This document shows, one piece after another, positions 1 to 8,313 of a stretch of 64,000 nucleotides of DNA; the stretch's first letter is position 1; every line of letters starts with the position of its first letter. The stretch covers positions 1 through 64,000 of the forward strand of contig NZ_CYGY02000002.1 of assembly GCF_900007165.1 (NCBI RefSeq). Reading direction: 5' to 3'. Under the pieces are notes generated by a model that did not search any database, was not told where the DNA came from, and was given only the letters and a program-made list of their open reading frames with translations. Source of the DNA: Paraburkholderia piptadeniae. GTDB lineage: Bacteria; Pseudomonadota; Gammaproteobacteria; Burkholderiales; Burkholderiaceae. The position numbers were made by a program, and so were the translations under genes.

Positions 1-291
1 GGGAGGAACTTCGGGTTAATGAGCGGCTGGCGCTTATTGAGCAGTGACCCGGCCGCGCGTGCCTCGATCCATGCAGCGAGAGACGCACAGCAAGGCCGGA
101 CAGGCAGGGCCTCATCGAGGCGCACGCGCGCCCCGCTGACGGGAAGGGTTCGAAGCGACGTGTCCGTTGCGCGCGTTTTCGCGGTCGACGGGCCGTCGCT
201 TCGCTTTGTCGGGCGTACCATGGACGTCGCGGCCTGACGGGCGGCCGTTCATCGACGCGCGCGCCGCCGTTCGTCGCCGGTACATCGAAGC
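1..291. other. Intergenic stretch before the sugar ABC operon
   Basis: No supportable gene. A 72-codon reading frame from 19 has no ribosome binding site or recognisable protein. By analogy with YtfQ-YtfR-YtfT-YjfF operons, a periplasmic sugar-binding protein gene could end just left of the window, but nothing here proves it. Confidence 0.4.
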
Positions 292-380
292 CCTGGGCAA
301 CATATCAGTCGACACGCCAACTCCCGTCGACCGCTCTGCATGGGATGAGAGTAGGTGCTCAAGCGCCAACTCCCGTCGAC
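292..380 (+). repeat. Tandem hairpin leader, first locus
   Basis: Two copies of a roughly 42-nt unit lie in tandem (292-332 and 339-380), 47 nt apart, immediately before the ribosome binding site of the ABC ATPase gene. The downstream copy can fold: GAGAGT (347-352) with ACTCCC (369-374, one A-C mismatch) and GGTGC with GCGCC (one G-U pair), leaving a TCAA loop. The upstream copy keeps the 3' half (CGCCAACTCCCGTCGACC) but its 5' half has diverged. The same tandem element recurs at 29131-29221. Function is unknown; a cis-acting RNA or a protein or sRNA target is inferred from position. Confidence 0.75.
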
Positions 381-396
381 ACATAAGGAGACATAT

Positions 397-2025
397 GTGA
401 CGCAAGCCGACGCGCATTCCAACGCTCAACAGTCTTCCGCCCGCGCCCCCCTGCTCGACATGCAGGGCATCGACATTTCGTTCGGCGGCGTGCCCGCGTT
501 GCGCGGCGCGACTCTCACCGTCGCGGCGGGCGAAGTGCACGCGCTGATCGGCCAGAACGGCGCAGGCAAATCGACGATGATCAAGATCCTCACGGGCGCC
601 TATCGGCGCTCGGGCGGCAGCGTGCGCTTCGAAGGCCGCGAGATCGACTTCCGCACGCCGAAGGAAGCGCGCGAAGCGGGCATCAGCACGATCTATCAGG
701 AGATTAACCTGGTGCCGTTCCGCTCGGTCGCCGAAAACATCTTTCTCGGACGCGAGCCACGCCGCTTCGGTCTGATCGACTGGCGCGAAGTGCAGCGGCG
801 CGCGTCGGCGCTGCTCGAATCGTTCGGCTTGCAGATCGACGTGAGAAAACCCGCGGGCAGCTATTCGACGGCGATTCAGCAGATGGTCGCGCTCGCGCGC
901 GCCGTTTCGTCGGACGCGAAGATGGTCATCATGGACGAATCGACTTCGTCGCTCGACGAACGTGAAGTCGAGCTGCTGTTCAGCGTCGTGCGCAAGCTGC
1001 GCGACGACGGACGCGCGGTGATCTTCGTGTCGCATCGTCTCGACGAGCTGTACGCGCTGTGCGACCGCGTAACGGTGATGCGCGACGGTCAAACAGTCGC
1101 GCAAAGCACGATGAAGGACATCGACAAGCGCCAACTCGTCACGACGATGCTCGGCCGCACGCTCGCCGCCGTCGTGCAGGACGACAGCGCCGCGCGCGAA
1201 GCGAATCTCGCGCGTCGCGGCGACAAGGCGATCTCCGCGCACCATCTCGCCGCGCATCCGAAAGTGAGCGACGTGTCGCTCGACGTGCACGCGGGCGAAG
1301 CGGTCGGCCTCGCCGGCCTGCTCGGCTCCGGCCGCACGGAAACGATGCGCCTGCTGTTCGGCGCTGACCCGGCGGAACGCGGCGCGCTGTCGATCAACGG
1401 CGAAACGGTCGCGCTGAAGTCGCCACGGGACGCGATCGCGCGCGGTCTCGCCTACCTCACGGAAGACCGCAAGGCGGAAGGCATCGTGCCGGACCTGTCG
1501 GTGCGCGACAACCTCACGCTCGTCTGTTTGCGCACGCTATCGAAGCACGGCGTCGTCGATGTGAAGAAGCAGCAGGCGATCGTCGAGCGCTTCATCGCGT
1601 CGCTCGGCATCAAGCTGCGCTCGCCCGATCAGCCGATCCGCGAGCTGTCGGGCGGCAATCAGCAAAAGGTGCTGCTCGCGCGCTGGCTCGCCGCGCAGCC
1701 GTCGCTGCTGCTGCTCGACGAACCGACGCGCGGCATCGACGTCGGCGCGAAGGCAGATGTCGCGAAGATCGTGCGCGAGCTGCGCGACGAAGGCATGGCG
1801 GTGCTGCTGTCCGCATCTGAGCTTGAAGAGCTGACGGCCGTCGCCGATCGCGCCGTCGTGATCCGCGACGGACGCACGGTCGCCGAACTCGACGGCGCGC
1901 ACATGAGCGAATCCGCGATCATGGACGCGATCGCCTGGGGCAGCGCGGGCACGTCGCAACTGGTGGAAGCGGCGCAGTCCGCGCACATCGGCGATGCACC
2001 GGAGGGCGGCCGTCATGGCTCATGA
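397..2025 (+). CDS. ytfR: Sugar ABC transporter ATP-binding protein (YtfR-like)
   Basis: 542-aa double-domain ATPase of a monosaccharide importer, acting at the inner face of the cytoplasmic membrane. The N-terminal half has Walker A GQNGAGKS and Walker B VIMDESTSSL. The C-terminal half has a degenerate Walker A (GLLGSGRTE), the signature LSGGNQQKV and Walker B LLLLDEPTRGIDVG, the asymmetric pattern usual for this family. Start is GTG 397, preceded by AAGGAG (385-390); a frame from 355 runs through the hairpin and is rejected. It overlaps the next permease gene by 11 nt. E. coli YtfR serves galactofuranose import; the substrate here is unproven and could be another sugar. Confidence 0.9.
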   Translation: MTQADAHSNAQQSSARAPLLDMQGIDISFGGVPALRGATLTVAAGEVHALIGQNGAGKSTMIKILTGAYRRSGGSVRFEGREIDFRTPKEAREAGISTIYQEINLVPFRSVAENIFLGREPRRFGLIDWREVQRRASALLESFGLQIDVRKPAGSYSTAIQQMVALARAVSSDAKMVIMDESTSSLDEREVELLFSVVRKLRDDGRAVIFVSHRLDELYALCDRVTVMRDGQTVAQSTMKDIDKRQLVTTMLGRTLAAVVQDDSAAREANLARRGDKAISAHHLAAHPKVSDVSLDVHAGEAVGLAGLLGSGRTETMRLLFGADPAERGALSINGETVALKSPRDAIARGLAYLTEDRKAEGIVPDLSVRDNLTLVCLRTLSKHGVVDVKKQQAIVERFIASLGIKLRSPDQPIRELSGGNQQKVLLARWLAAQPSLLLLDEPTRGIDVGAKADVAKIVRELRDEGMAVLLSASELEELTAVADRAVVIRDGRTVAELDGAHMSESAIMDAIAWGSAGTSQLVEAAQSAHIGDAPEGGRHGS

Positions 2026-3037
2026 GTCGCTGCGCAACGACGCCGCGCGGATCGCTTCGAACGCAACGGCGCCCGGCGCATCGCAACCCGGTGCGTCGAC
2101 GGTTAAGAAGAAACGGCGTCTCGCGATTCAGCGCGAAATCGTCGTGCTGCTCGCGATGCTCGTCTTCAATCTGCTGTTCACGCAGCACTTCTGGTCGCTG
2201 CAAACCTTCAACGTCAATCTGACGCAGGTCGTGACGATCGTGATCGTCGGCATCGGCATGACGCTGGTCGTGGCGACGGGCGGCATCGATCTGTCGGTGG
2301 GCGCATCGATGGCGATTGCGGGCGCGCTCGCGCCGATGCTCTTCATGCACATCGCCGGTCCGTCCGGCATCGCGCTCGCGTTCGTGCTGCCCGTGCTGGC
2401 CGCGGCGCTTTGCGGCGTGTTCAACGGCTTTCTCGTGACAAGGCTAGCCGTGCAGCCGATCGTCGCGACACTCGTCCTGTTCATCGCCGGGCGGGGTATC
2501 GCGCAGGTCGTCACCGACGGCAATCTCCAGGCCTTCAACAATCCCGCGTTCCAGTGGATCGCGCTCGGCAAGGTGGCGGGCATTCCGTTCCAGGTGCTGC
2601 TGATGTTCGCGCTCGTCGCGTTCTTTGCGTGGGTCGTGCGCAAGACGCTGTTCGGCCAGTATCTGCTCGTGACGGGCGGCAACGAGAAGTCCGCGTATCT
2701 GAGCGGCGTGCCGACCGCGCGCGTGAAGATGATCGCGTACACGCTGTGCGCGGCGCTGTCGGGGCTCGCGGGGCTGATTTCCATTTCGGTGAATTCGTCG
2801 TCGGATGCGAACGTCGTCGGGCTCGGCATCGAGCTCGACGCAATTGCCGCCGTCGCGGTCGGCGGCACGGCGCTGACGGGCGGCAAGGCGTATATCGGCG
2901 GCACGCTGATCGGCGCGCTGATCATCCAGCTGCTGCGCTACACGCTGCTCGCGCACGGCATCCCGGATGCGGCCGCGCTCGTCGTCAAGGCGGCCATCAT
3001 CATCGCGGCGGTGTACGTGCAGCGGCGCTCGCGCTGA
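2015..3037 (+). CDS. ytfT: Sugar ABC transporter permease (YtfT-like)
   Basis: 340-aa inner-membrane permease of the AraH/RbsC type. A charged N-terminus of about 35 residues is followed by many hydrophobic segments and the family motif GGIDLSVGAS, with a repeat-like VGGTALTGGKAYIGG near the C-terminus. ATG 2015 has GGAGG at 2001-2005; the frame is open from 1994 but lacks a better site. It overlaps the ATPase gene, implying translational coupling, and probably forms a heterodimer with the next permease. Substrate is inferred only from operon type. Confidence 0.9.
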   Translation: MAHESLRNDAARIASNATAPGASQPGASTVKKKRRLAIQREIVVLLAMLVFNLLFTQHFWSLQTFNVNLTQVVTIVIVGIGMTLVVATGGIDLSVGASMAIAGALAPMLFMHIAGPSGIALAFVLPVLAAALCGVFNGFLVTRLAVQPIVATLVLFIAGRGIAQVVTDGNLQAFNNPAFQWIALGKVAGIPFQVLLMFALVAFFAWVVRKTLFGQYLLVTGGNEKSAYLSGVPTARVKMIAYTLCAALSGLAGLISISVNSSSDANVVGLGIELDAIAAVAVGGTALTGGKAYIGGTLIGALIIQLLRYTLLAHGIPDAAALVVKAAIIIAAVYVQRRSR

Positions 3038-3071
3038 AGCGCTTTCGAACGATCTTGCGGAACACGATCCG

Positions 3072-4064
3072 ATGAAAAAGAACCTGCCCATCCTGATCGC
3101 GCTCGGCGCGCTGATCGTGCTCGGCCTTGTGCGCTACGAGCACTTTGCGTCCGAGTACAACATCATGTCCTTCTGGCGCTACAACTCGATGTTCGCGCTG
3201 ATCTCCGTCGGCATGGCCTTCGTGATCATCACGGGCGGCATCGATCTGTCCGTCGGCACGGTCGCGGCACTGGCGAGCGTCGTGTCGGCTCTCGCGAGTC
3301 CATACGGCGGCTGGATCGCGGTGATCGCGGGCGCTAGCGCGGGGTTGCTGGTCGGCGTGATCAACGGCGTCATCATCACGCGGATGAAGATTCTGCCGTT
3401 CATCACGACACTCGCGACGAGCCTCGGCGCGCATGGCCTCGCGCTGCTGCTCGGCAAGAACGACGCCGTGTCGGTTTCGTCGGATACGAACTTCGCCAAC
3501 TTCGGTCAAGGCGATCTGTTCGGCCTGCCGATTCCCGGTCTGATCGCGCTCGTCGCAGCCGTCGCGGGCTGGCTCGCGCTGCGCAGCACCCGCTTTGGCC
3601 GGCATTCGCTGGCGATCGGCGGCAGCGAGGAAGCGGCGCGGCTGATGGGTCTGAACGTCAACCGCACGCTGGTCGCCGTGTACGCGGTGAGCGGCTTGCT
3701 GGCGGGGCTGGCGGGCGTGATCCTCGCCGCGCAGTTCGGCGCGGGGCAGCCGAACGAAGGCGTCGGCTGGGAGCTGTTCGCGATTTCCGCCGTCGTGCTG
3801 GGCGGCACGCTGCTGACGGGCGGCGAAGGATCGATCGCGATGACGATCGCGGGCGTGTTGCTGCTCGGCCTCGTGTTCAACCTGCTGAACTTCGAGAACG
3901 GGCTCGGCTACATCAGCCTGTCGGCGTACTGGCAGTCGGTGATTCGCGGCGTGTTCCTGCTGCTCGTGATCGTGCTGCAGGCGCGCGTGCTCAAGCAGCG
4001 CGCACACAAGTGCCCGCTCGCGGAAGCAGGCGCGGACGCGGGCGCGGGACCGGCAGCGGGTTGA
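3072..4064 (+). CDS. yjfF: Sugar ABC transporter permease (YjfF-like)
   Basis: 330-aa second permease of the same importer, paralogous to the preceding gene. It carries GGIDLSVGTVAAL near residue 55 and LGGTLLTGGEGSIAM near the C-terminus. ATG 3072 begins MKKNLPIL; the upstream in-frame extension is Arg/Ser-rich and lies over the end of the preceding gene. The tail is an Ala/Gly-rich low-complexity stretch after the last membrane segment. Having two different permease genes after one fused ATPase matches YtfRT-YjfF and not ribose-type operons. Confidence 0.88.
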   Translation: MKKNLPILIALGALIVLGLVRYEHFASEYNIMSFWRYNSMFALISVGMAFVIITGGIDLSVGTVAALASVVSALASPYGGWIAVIAGASAGLLVGVINGVIITRMKILPFITTLATSLGAHGLALLLGKNDAVSVSSDTNFANFGQGDLFGLPIPGLIALVAAVAGWLALRSTRFGRHSLAIGGSEEAARLMGLNVNRTLVAVYAVSGLLAGLAGVILAAQFGAGQPNEGVGWELFAISAVVLGGTLLTGGEGSIAMTIAGVLLLGLVFNLLNFENGLGYISLSAYWQSVIRGVFLLLVIVLQARVLKQRAHKCPLAEAGADAGAGPAAG

Positions 4065-4164
4065 AATCCGTGCGTGGCCGGCATTCAAACGTGCGTTGGC
4101 CAGAGTAAGATCGCGGTTCCCTTTCCGCCCAATGCGCCGCCGACTGGTGCGGCATATCGTCGCC

Positions 4165-4806
4165 ATGCATCACTACCTGCCGATCCTGCTGCAAATCGCC
4201 ATCGTCTATCTGGTCGCGCTCGTGAGTCCCGGCCCCAACTTCTTCATGATCACGCAGCTGTCGCTGGCGGGACGGCGCGGACTCGGCGCAGCGTCGGCGC
4301 TGGGCGTCGGCACCGCATCGACGATCTGGGCCTCGCTCGCGATGCTCGGCTTTGCCACTGTGTTGCAGCGGATCGACTGGCTGTACAACGGCATCCGCAT
4401 CGCGGGCGCGGTGTATCTCGTGTGGTTCGGCTTCAAGCTGCTGCGTTCGAGCGCGAAGCGCGGCGACGCCGCCACCGCTGTGGTCGAGACGCCGTCCGCG
4501 AGCGACCGAGGCGCATATTTCCGCGCGTGGCGCTCGGGGCTGCTCACATGTCTGACGAATCCGAAGTCGTGCGCGTTCTGGACCAGCGTGTTCGCGACGA
4601 TGTTTCCCGCGCATCCGCCGACGTGGTTCTACGGTGTCGCGCTCGCGATGATCGCGACGATGTCGGCAAGCTGGTACAGCAGCGTCGCACTGATGTTCGC
4701 GACGGAGCGCACGCAACGCGGCTATCGACGCCTGCGCCGGCCGATCGACGGCCTGTGCGGCGCGGTGCTCGTTGGGCTTGGCGCGAAGCTCGCGGCGGAA
4801 AGCTGA
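4165..4806 (+). CDS. LysE/RhtB family amino-acid exporter
   Basis: 213-aa inner-membrane exporter. The N-terminus contains the hallmark VALVSPGPNFFMITQLSL, and about six hydrophobic segments follow, with a basic cytoplasmic loop around residues 95-125. ATG 4165 (MHHYLPILL) is preferred, as the in-frame extension to 4096 is Arg-rich and unlike the family. The family exports amino acids such as homoserine, threonine or lysine; the substrate cannot be told from sequence. It stands alone between the sugar transporter and fpr. Confidence 0.87.
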   Translation: MHHYLPILLQIAIVYLVALVSPGPNFFMITQLSLAGRRGLGAASALGVGTASTIWASLAMLGFATVLQRIDWLYNGIRIAGAVYLVWFGFKLLRSSAKRGDAATAVVETPSASDRGAYFRAWRSGLLTCLTNPKSCAFWTSVFATMFPAHPPTWFYGVALAMIATMSASWYSSVALMFATERTQRGYRRLRRPIDGLCGAVLVGLGAKLAAES

Positions 4807-5301
4807 CGGCACACGCGGCGCCTCTCGGTTCCAGCTTCGCCAGAAGGGTCAATGCTGCGGTGCGTAATCCGTTTCCGGTATTATCGCGAAATAGCGCTTA
4901 CCAGCGCCCTGTGGAGCGGCTGGCGTCATTCGACGACTATGGGCAAGCGCCCGTCACGCGGGCGTGGTCCGGAGCCCACCGCGGTGGGCAAGACCCGAAG
5001 GGCAACACCCGCGACGGTCGGCAGCCGGGCACAGGACCCAGTTCCGCACCACCTCAGCAGTGCGCTCTAGCCGCGCCGCAGTCGTCCGTTCCGGCGAAAT
5101 CGAACGACAGCCGCGCCGGCGCTGGACAGATCCCCGGTTCACCGTCCAACCGCCGCGGCAATGCCCGGTGTGCTGACGCGCTAAAATAGCGGATTGCGCA
5201 TCATGCCCACGTCGCTGCCGACTGGGGACGATGCATCGCCTTTGCCGTGCCGGCCCCGCTTTTTGTGTGGCCGACCTTGTTTTCGCACCATCGAAGAAGC
5301 C
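4807..5301 (+). other. 495-nt intergenic region before fpr
   Basis: No convincing gene. It holds a -10-like TATTAT (4879-4884), the inverted structure at 4901-5125, and a -10-like TAAAAT (5182-5187) that could serve fpr. No good -35 was seen for either. Confidence 0.5.
4901..5125 (+). ncRNA. Candidate structured RNA of about 225 nt
   Basis: The two ends are complementary over an interrupted long helix: CCAGCGCC (4901-4908) with GGCGCTGG (5118-5125), GCGGCT (4916-4921) with AGCCGC (5109-5114), GTC (4925-4927) with GAC (5106-5108), and TTCGA (4929-4933) with TCGAA (5100-5104). Inside are two strong local hairpins, CGCCCG-TCACG-CGGGCG and GCCCAC-CGCG-GTGGGC. A TATTAT box lies about 17 nt upstream. 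I do not recognise the family: no tmRNA, SRP, RNase P or cobalamin riboswitch signature is visible. Strand is assigned from the upstream box only. It may be a free sRNA or the 5' leader of fpr. Confidence 0.4.
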
Positions 5302-6072
5302 ATGAGCAACCTGAATCCACAAACCGTCCTGAGCGTCCATCACTGGACCGATACGCTTTTCAGCTTCACCTGCACGCGCGATGCGTCGTTCCGCTTCGAG
5401 AATGGCCAGTTCACGATGGTCGGCCTCGAAGTCGACGGCAAGCCGCTGATCCGCGCCTACAGCATGGCGAGCGCGAACTACGAAGAGAACCTCGAATTCC
5501 TGAGCATCAAGGTGCAGGACGGTCCGCTGACGTCGCGTCTGCAGCACCTGAAGGTCGGTGATCAGGTCCTGATCGGCAAGAAGCCGACGGGCACGCTGAT
5601 GGCCGACAACCTCTTGCCCGGCAAGACGCTGTGGCTGCTGTCGACGGGCACGGGCCTGGCTCCTTTCATGTCGATCATCAAGGACCCGGACATCTACGAT
5701 CGCTACGAAAAGGTCGTGCTGACGCACACCTGCCGTTTCGTCGACGAACTGGCGTACAAGGAATACATCACGGATCACCTGCCGGCGCACGAGCATATCG
5801 GCGAACTCATCCGCGACAAGCTGGTGTACTACCCGACCGTCACGCGCGAGGCGTTTGCGAACCGTGGCCGCATTACGGATCTGATCGAAACGAAGAAGCT
5901 GTTCGACGACCTCGACCTGCCGCACTTCTCGCTGGAAAACGACCGCGTGATGCTCTGCGGCAGCCCGCACATGCTGCGCGACACGCGTGAACTGCTCGAT
6001 AGCATGGGCTTCCAGGAAGGCAGTAACAACTCGCCTGGTCACTACGTCGTCGAAAAGGCGTTCGTCGGTTAA
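5302..6072 (+). CDS. fpr: Ferredoxin--NADP+ reductase
   Basis: 256-aa cytosolic flavoprotein exchanging electrons between NADPH and ferredoxin or flavodoxin. The FAD-binding motif RAYSMAS lies near residue 50, the nucleotide-binding stretch LLSTGTGLAPFMSI near 115, and the C-terminal VMLCGSPHM followed by an end in YVVEKAFVG is typical of bacterial Fpr. ATG 5302 gives the usual family length; the frame is open further upstream without support. It is monocistronic, followed by a clear terminator. Such enzymes often answer to oxidative stress in other bacteria; no SoxR or FinR site was recognised here. Confidence 0.93.
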   Translation: MSNLNPQTVLSVHHWTDTLFSFTCTRDASFRFENGQFTMVGLEVDGKPLIRAYSMASANYEENLEFLSIKVQDGPLTSRLQHLKVGDQVLIGKKPTGTLMADNLLPGKTLWLLSTGTGLAPFMSIIKDPDIYDRYEKVVLTHTCRFVDELAYKEYITDHLPAHEHIGELIRDKLVYYPTVTREAFANRGRITDLIETKKLFDDLDLPHFSLENDRVMLCGSPHMLRDTRELLDSMGFQEGSNNSPGHYVVEKAFVG

Positions 6073-6136
6073 GCATTTAGCCGTACGAGACGCGGCGCGA
6101 CCCTTCGTCGCGGCCGCGCAAGCCGCATCACCCGAA

Positions 6137-6168
6137 ACCGGAGCCTTCGCGCTCCGGTTTTTCTTTTG
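6137..6168 (+). terminator. Rho-independent terminator of fpr
   Basis: Perfect 8-bp stem ACCGGAGC/GCTCCGGT (6137-6144 and 6151-6158) with a 6-nt loop, followed by a T-rich run to 6168. Confidence 0.9.
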
Positions 6169-6586
6169 ACGCGCCCTTTCCTCGTAGAACGGCTCGCGGA
6201 TCGCGCGTCACCGCCTGGCAACCCAGTCGGACGCGCGGTTACAAATTCCATGGCAGTCGATCCATTTTCCGTGTAGGTATTTTTCTGACACAAAAGGCCG
6301 CCGACCTGATCCACTGCGTGAAAAATACGCGGCAAACCACCATGGACAGCCACTTTTTCTTTTTTTAAGATATGATCGCAGCGCGGCGTCATTTGACAGA
6401 CTATTAACAAAACTGCCGTCTTTTTGTTACCGAATGTAAATTTCGTTACGCCACGGCGTAGCGTTTTTCCGTCGCGGATCATGCTGCGGCGGGCACATCT
6501 GGGGATCAGGTTCGCATGCGTTCTTTCGTCTATGTGCTGTCGATATCTGGCTGCCGTTTCGGCCCATCCATTTCGTGAGCGGGTCC
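6169..6586 (+). promoter_or_regulatory. AT-rich upstream region of the histidine kinase gene
   Basis: No gene in 418 nt. Base composition drops sharply to AT-rich between about 6240 and 6450, with several T- and A-runs. A possible promoter is TGGACA (6343-6348), a 17-nt spacer, then TAAGAT (6366-6371). An isolated TTGACA at 6393 has no matching -10. A long leader or a binding region for a nucleoid protein would fit. Confidence 0.35.
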
Positions 6587-7480
6587 ATGGATACGTCGAT
6601 CGTCGTCCCGTTGCACGCGCACAGCGCGGCCGCGCTCGCGAGCGACGCGCAGCAGCCGGAACCGCGCCCGTCCGATCGTCTCGCGAGCCGTTCCCGCACC
6701 GCCCGCAAGCCGGCGGCTCCCGCCACGCATGCGGCATCGCGCGATGAGGTCGCGCGTCTGCAGGCGCGCGTGCGAGAACTCGCCGCTGAACTGACCCGCA
6801 CGCAGGAAGCCACGCGCCGCCAGGTCGCGCATGAACTGCACGACAGCGTCGGCGCGGAACTGACGGCCGCGCGCTTCGCGCTGGCCGGCATCGAAACGTG
6901 GCTGCCCGCCGACGCGCCGGCGCAATGCGCGACCGCGCTCGCAACGGCGCAACGCTCGCTCGACGCCGTGACGGAAGCCGCCCAGCACGCCGTCGCCGAC
7001 CTGCACGCGCCGACCCTCGACAAAGGCATCGTCAACGCGCTGTCGCACTGGACCCACAGCTTCGCTGCGCGCACGGGCCTGCGCATGAGCTTCGTGTGCG
7101 CCGCCGATGCGCGCCTCACGCGACTTTCCGCCGATGCGTCGCTGGCCGTGTTCCGCGTGGCGCAGGAAGCGCTCAACAACGTCGCGAAACACGCGCGCGC
7201 GGCGGGTGCCGACATGCGCATCGAAACCACGCCCACCCATCTGAGCATCGTCGTCAGCGACGACGGCATCGGCATTCCGCCGCACGCGGGCCAGGACGAG
7301 CGCCAGTTCGGCCTCGCGGGCATGCGCGCGCGCTGCAATGCGTTCGACGGCGAACTGCGCATCGCCGCCGCTTCCGCCCGTCAGCCGCGCGGCACCACCG
7401 TGCAAGCCCGTTTCGCGTGGAAAGCGCTGCTCGGCAACGCGTCGCGCCCGCGCGCGCGGCGCACCGCGATCCGTCTGTGA
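6587..7480 (+). CDS. Soluble NarL-type sensor histidine kinase
   Basis: 297-aa kinase with no membrane segment. Residues about 50-75 form a short coiled-coil-like stretch rich in Arg, Glu and Leu, then the HisKA_3 phosphoacceptor RQVAHELHDSVGAEL, and a C-terminal HATPase_c with AQEALNNVAKHA (N box), DDGIGI (G1) and FGLAGMRAR (G2). ATG 6587 lies 12 nt inside a possible GTG start at 6575. It pairs with the response regulator 16 nt downstream. The stimulus is unknown; absence of an input domain suggests a cytosolic signal or a partner protein. Confidence 0.87.
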   Translation: MDTSIVVPLHAHSAAALASDAQQPEPRPSDRLASRSRTARKPAAPATHAASRDEVARLQARVRELAAELTRTQEATRRQVAHELHDSVGAELTAARFALAGIETWLPADAPAQCATALATAQRSLDAVTEAAQHAVADLHAPTLDKGIVNALSHWTHSFAARTGLRMSFVCAADARLTRLSADASLAVFRVAQEALNNVAKHARAAGADMRIETTPTHLSIVVSDDGIGIPPHAGQDERQFGLAGMRARCNAFDGELRIAAASARQPRGTTVQARFAWKALLGNASRPRARRTAIRL

Positions 7481-7496
7481 ATACCGGTATTTCCTC

Positions 7497-8153
7497 ATGA
7501 GCTTGCGCATTCTGATTGCCGAAGATCACGCCGTCGTTCGCGAGGGCGTGCGGCAACTGCTGATCGACCGAGGCGTCGCCGATGATGTCGACGAGGCGCA
7601 GACGGGCGCCGAGGCGCTCACGCAGGCGTCGAAGCATGTGTACGACGTGATCCTGCTCGACATCTCTCTGCCGGACATGAATGGCGTCGAGGTGTTGAAG
7701 CGCCTGAAGCGCAAGGTGCCGCGCATCCCCGTGCTGATGTTCTCGATGTATCGCGAGGACCAGTACGCGGTGCGCGCATTGAAGGCGGGCGCGGCCGGCT
7801 ATCTGTCGAAGACGGTCGACACCGTGCAGATGATCTCCGCGATCCAGCAGGTCGCGGCGGGCCGCAAGTACGTGAGCCCCGCGATGGCGGAAGCGCTCGC
7901 CGACTACGTGTCATATGACGGCGAGCAGATGCCGCACGAAAAGCTCTCCGACCGCGAATACCAGACGCTGTGCATGCTCGCGTCCGGCAAACGTCTGACG
8001 GACATTGCGGTCGCACTGTCGCTGTCGGTGAAGACGGTGAGCGTCTACCGCACGCGGCTGCTCGAAAAGATGAAGCTGCGCAACAACGCCGAGCTCACCT
8101 TCTATGTGATGAGCAACCGCCTCGTCGACCTGAATCCGGCGATGACGGCCTGA
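7497..8153 (+). CDS. NarL/FixJ family response regulator
   Basis: 218-aa regulator. The receiver begins LRILIAEDHAVVREG, with the phosphoacceptor Asp in VILLDISLPDMNG and the conserved Lys in GYLSKTVD. The C-terminal LuxR-type helix-turn-helix contains LSDREYQTLCMLASGK and SVKTVSVYRTRLLEKM. ATG 7497 follows the kinase stop by 16 nt, so the two form an operon. The target may be the neighbouring permease gene or remote genes; nothing in the sequence decides. Confidence 0.9.
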   Translation: MSLRILIAEDHAVVREGVRQLLIDRGVADDVDEAQTGAEALTQASKHVYDVILLDISLPDMNGVEVLKRLKRKVPRIPVLMFSMYREDQYAVRALKAGAAGYLSKTVDTVQMISAIQQVAAGRKYVSPAMAEALADYVSYDGEQMPHEKLSDREYQTLCMLASGKRLTDIAVALSLSVKTVSVYRTRLLEKMKLRNNAELTFYVMSNRLVDLNPAMTA

Positions 8154-8313
8154 TCGATCGCACGGCGACCCTATGCGACGCCGCGCCGCGACCGCAGGTC
8201 GCGCGTGCCCGTTGCGCGCCAGAAAGGGCTCACCAGTCCATTTCCGCTAAAATTGCGGGTTTTCCCGACATTGGCCGCGCCCCACACGCGTGCTTCACAG
8301 GAGACCCCGCCAG

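Noticed and set aside
4901..5125. Assignment of the structured segment as 6S RNA or a cobalamin riboswitch
   Set aside because: The rod-like closing helix suggested 6S, but in betaproteobacteria that RNA is expected near zapA, and no conserved 6S or B12-box sequence was found. Left unnamed.
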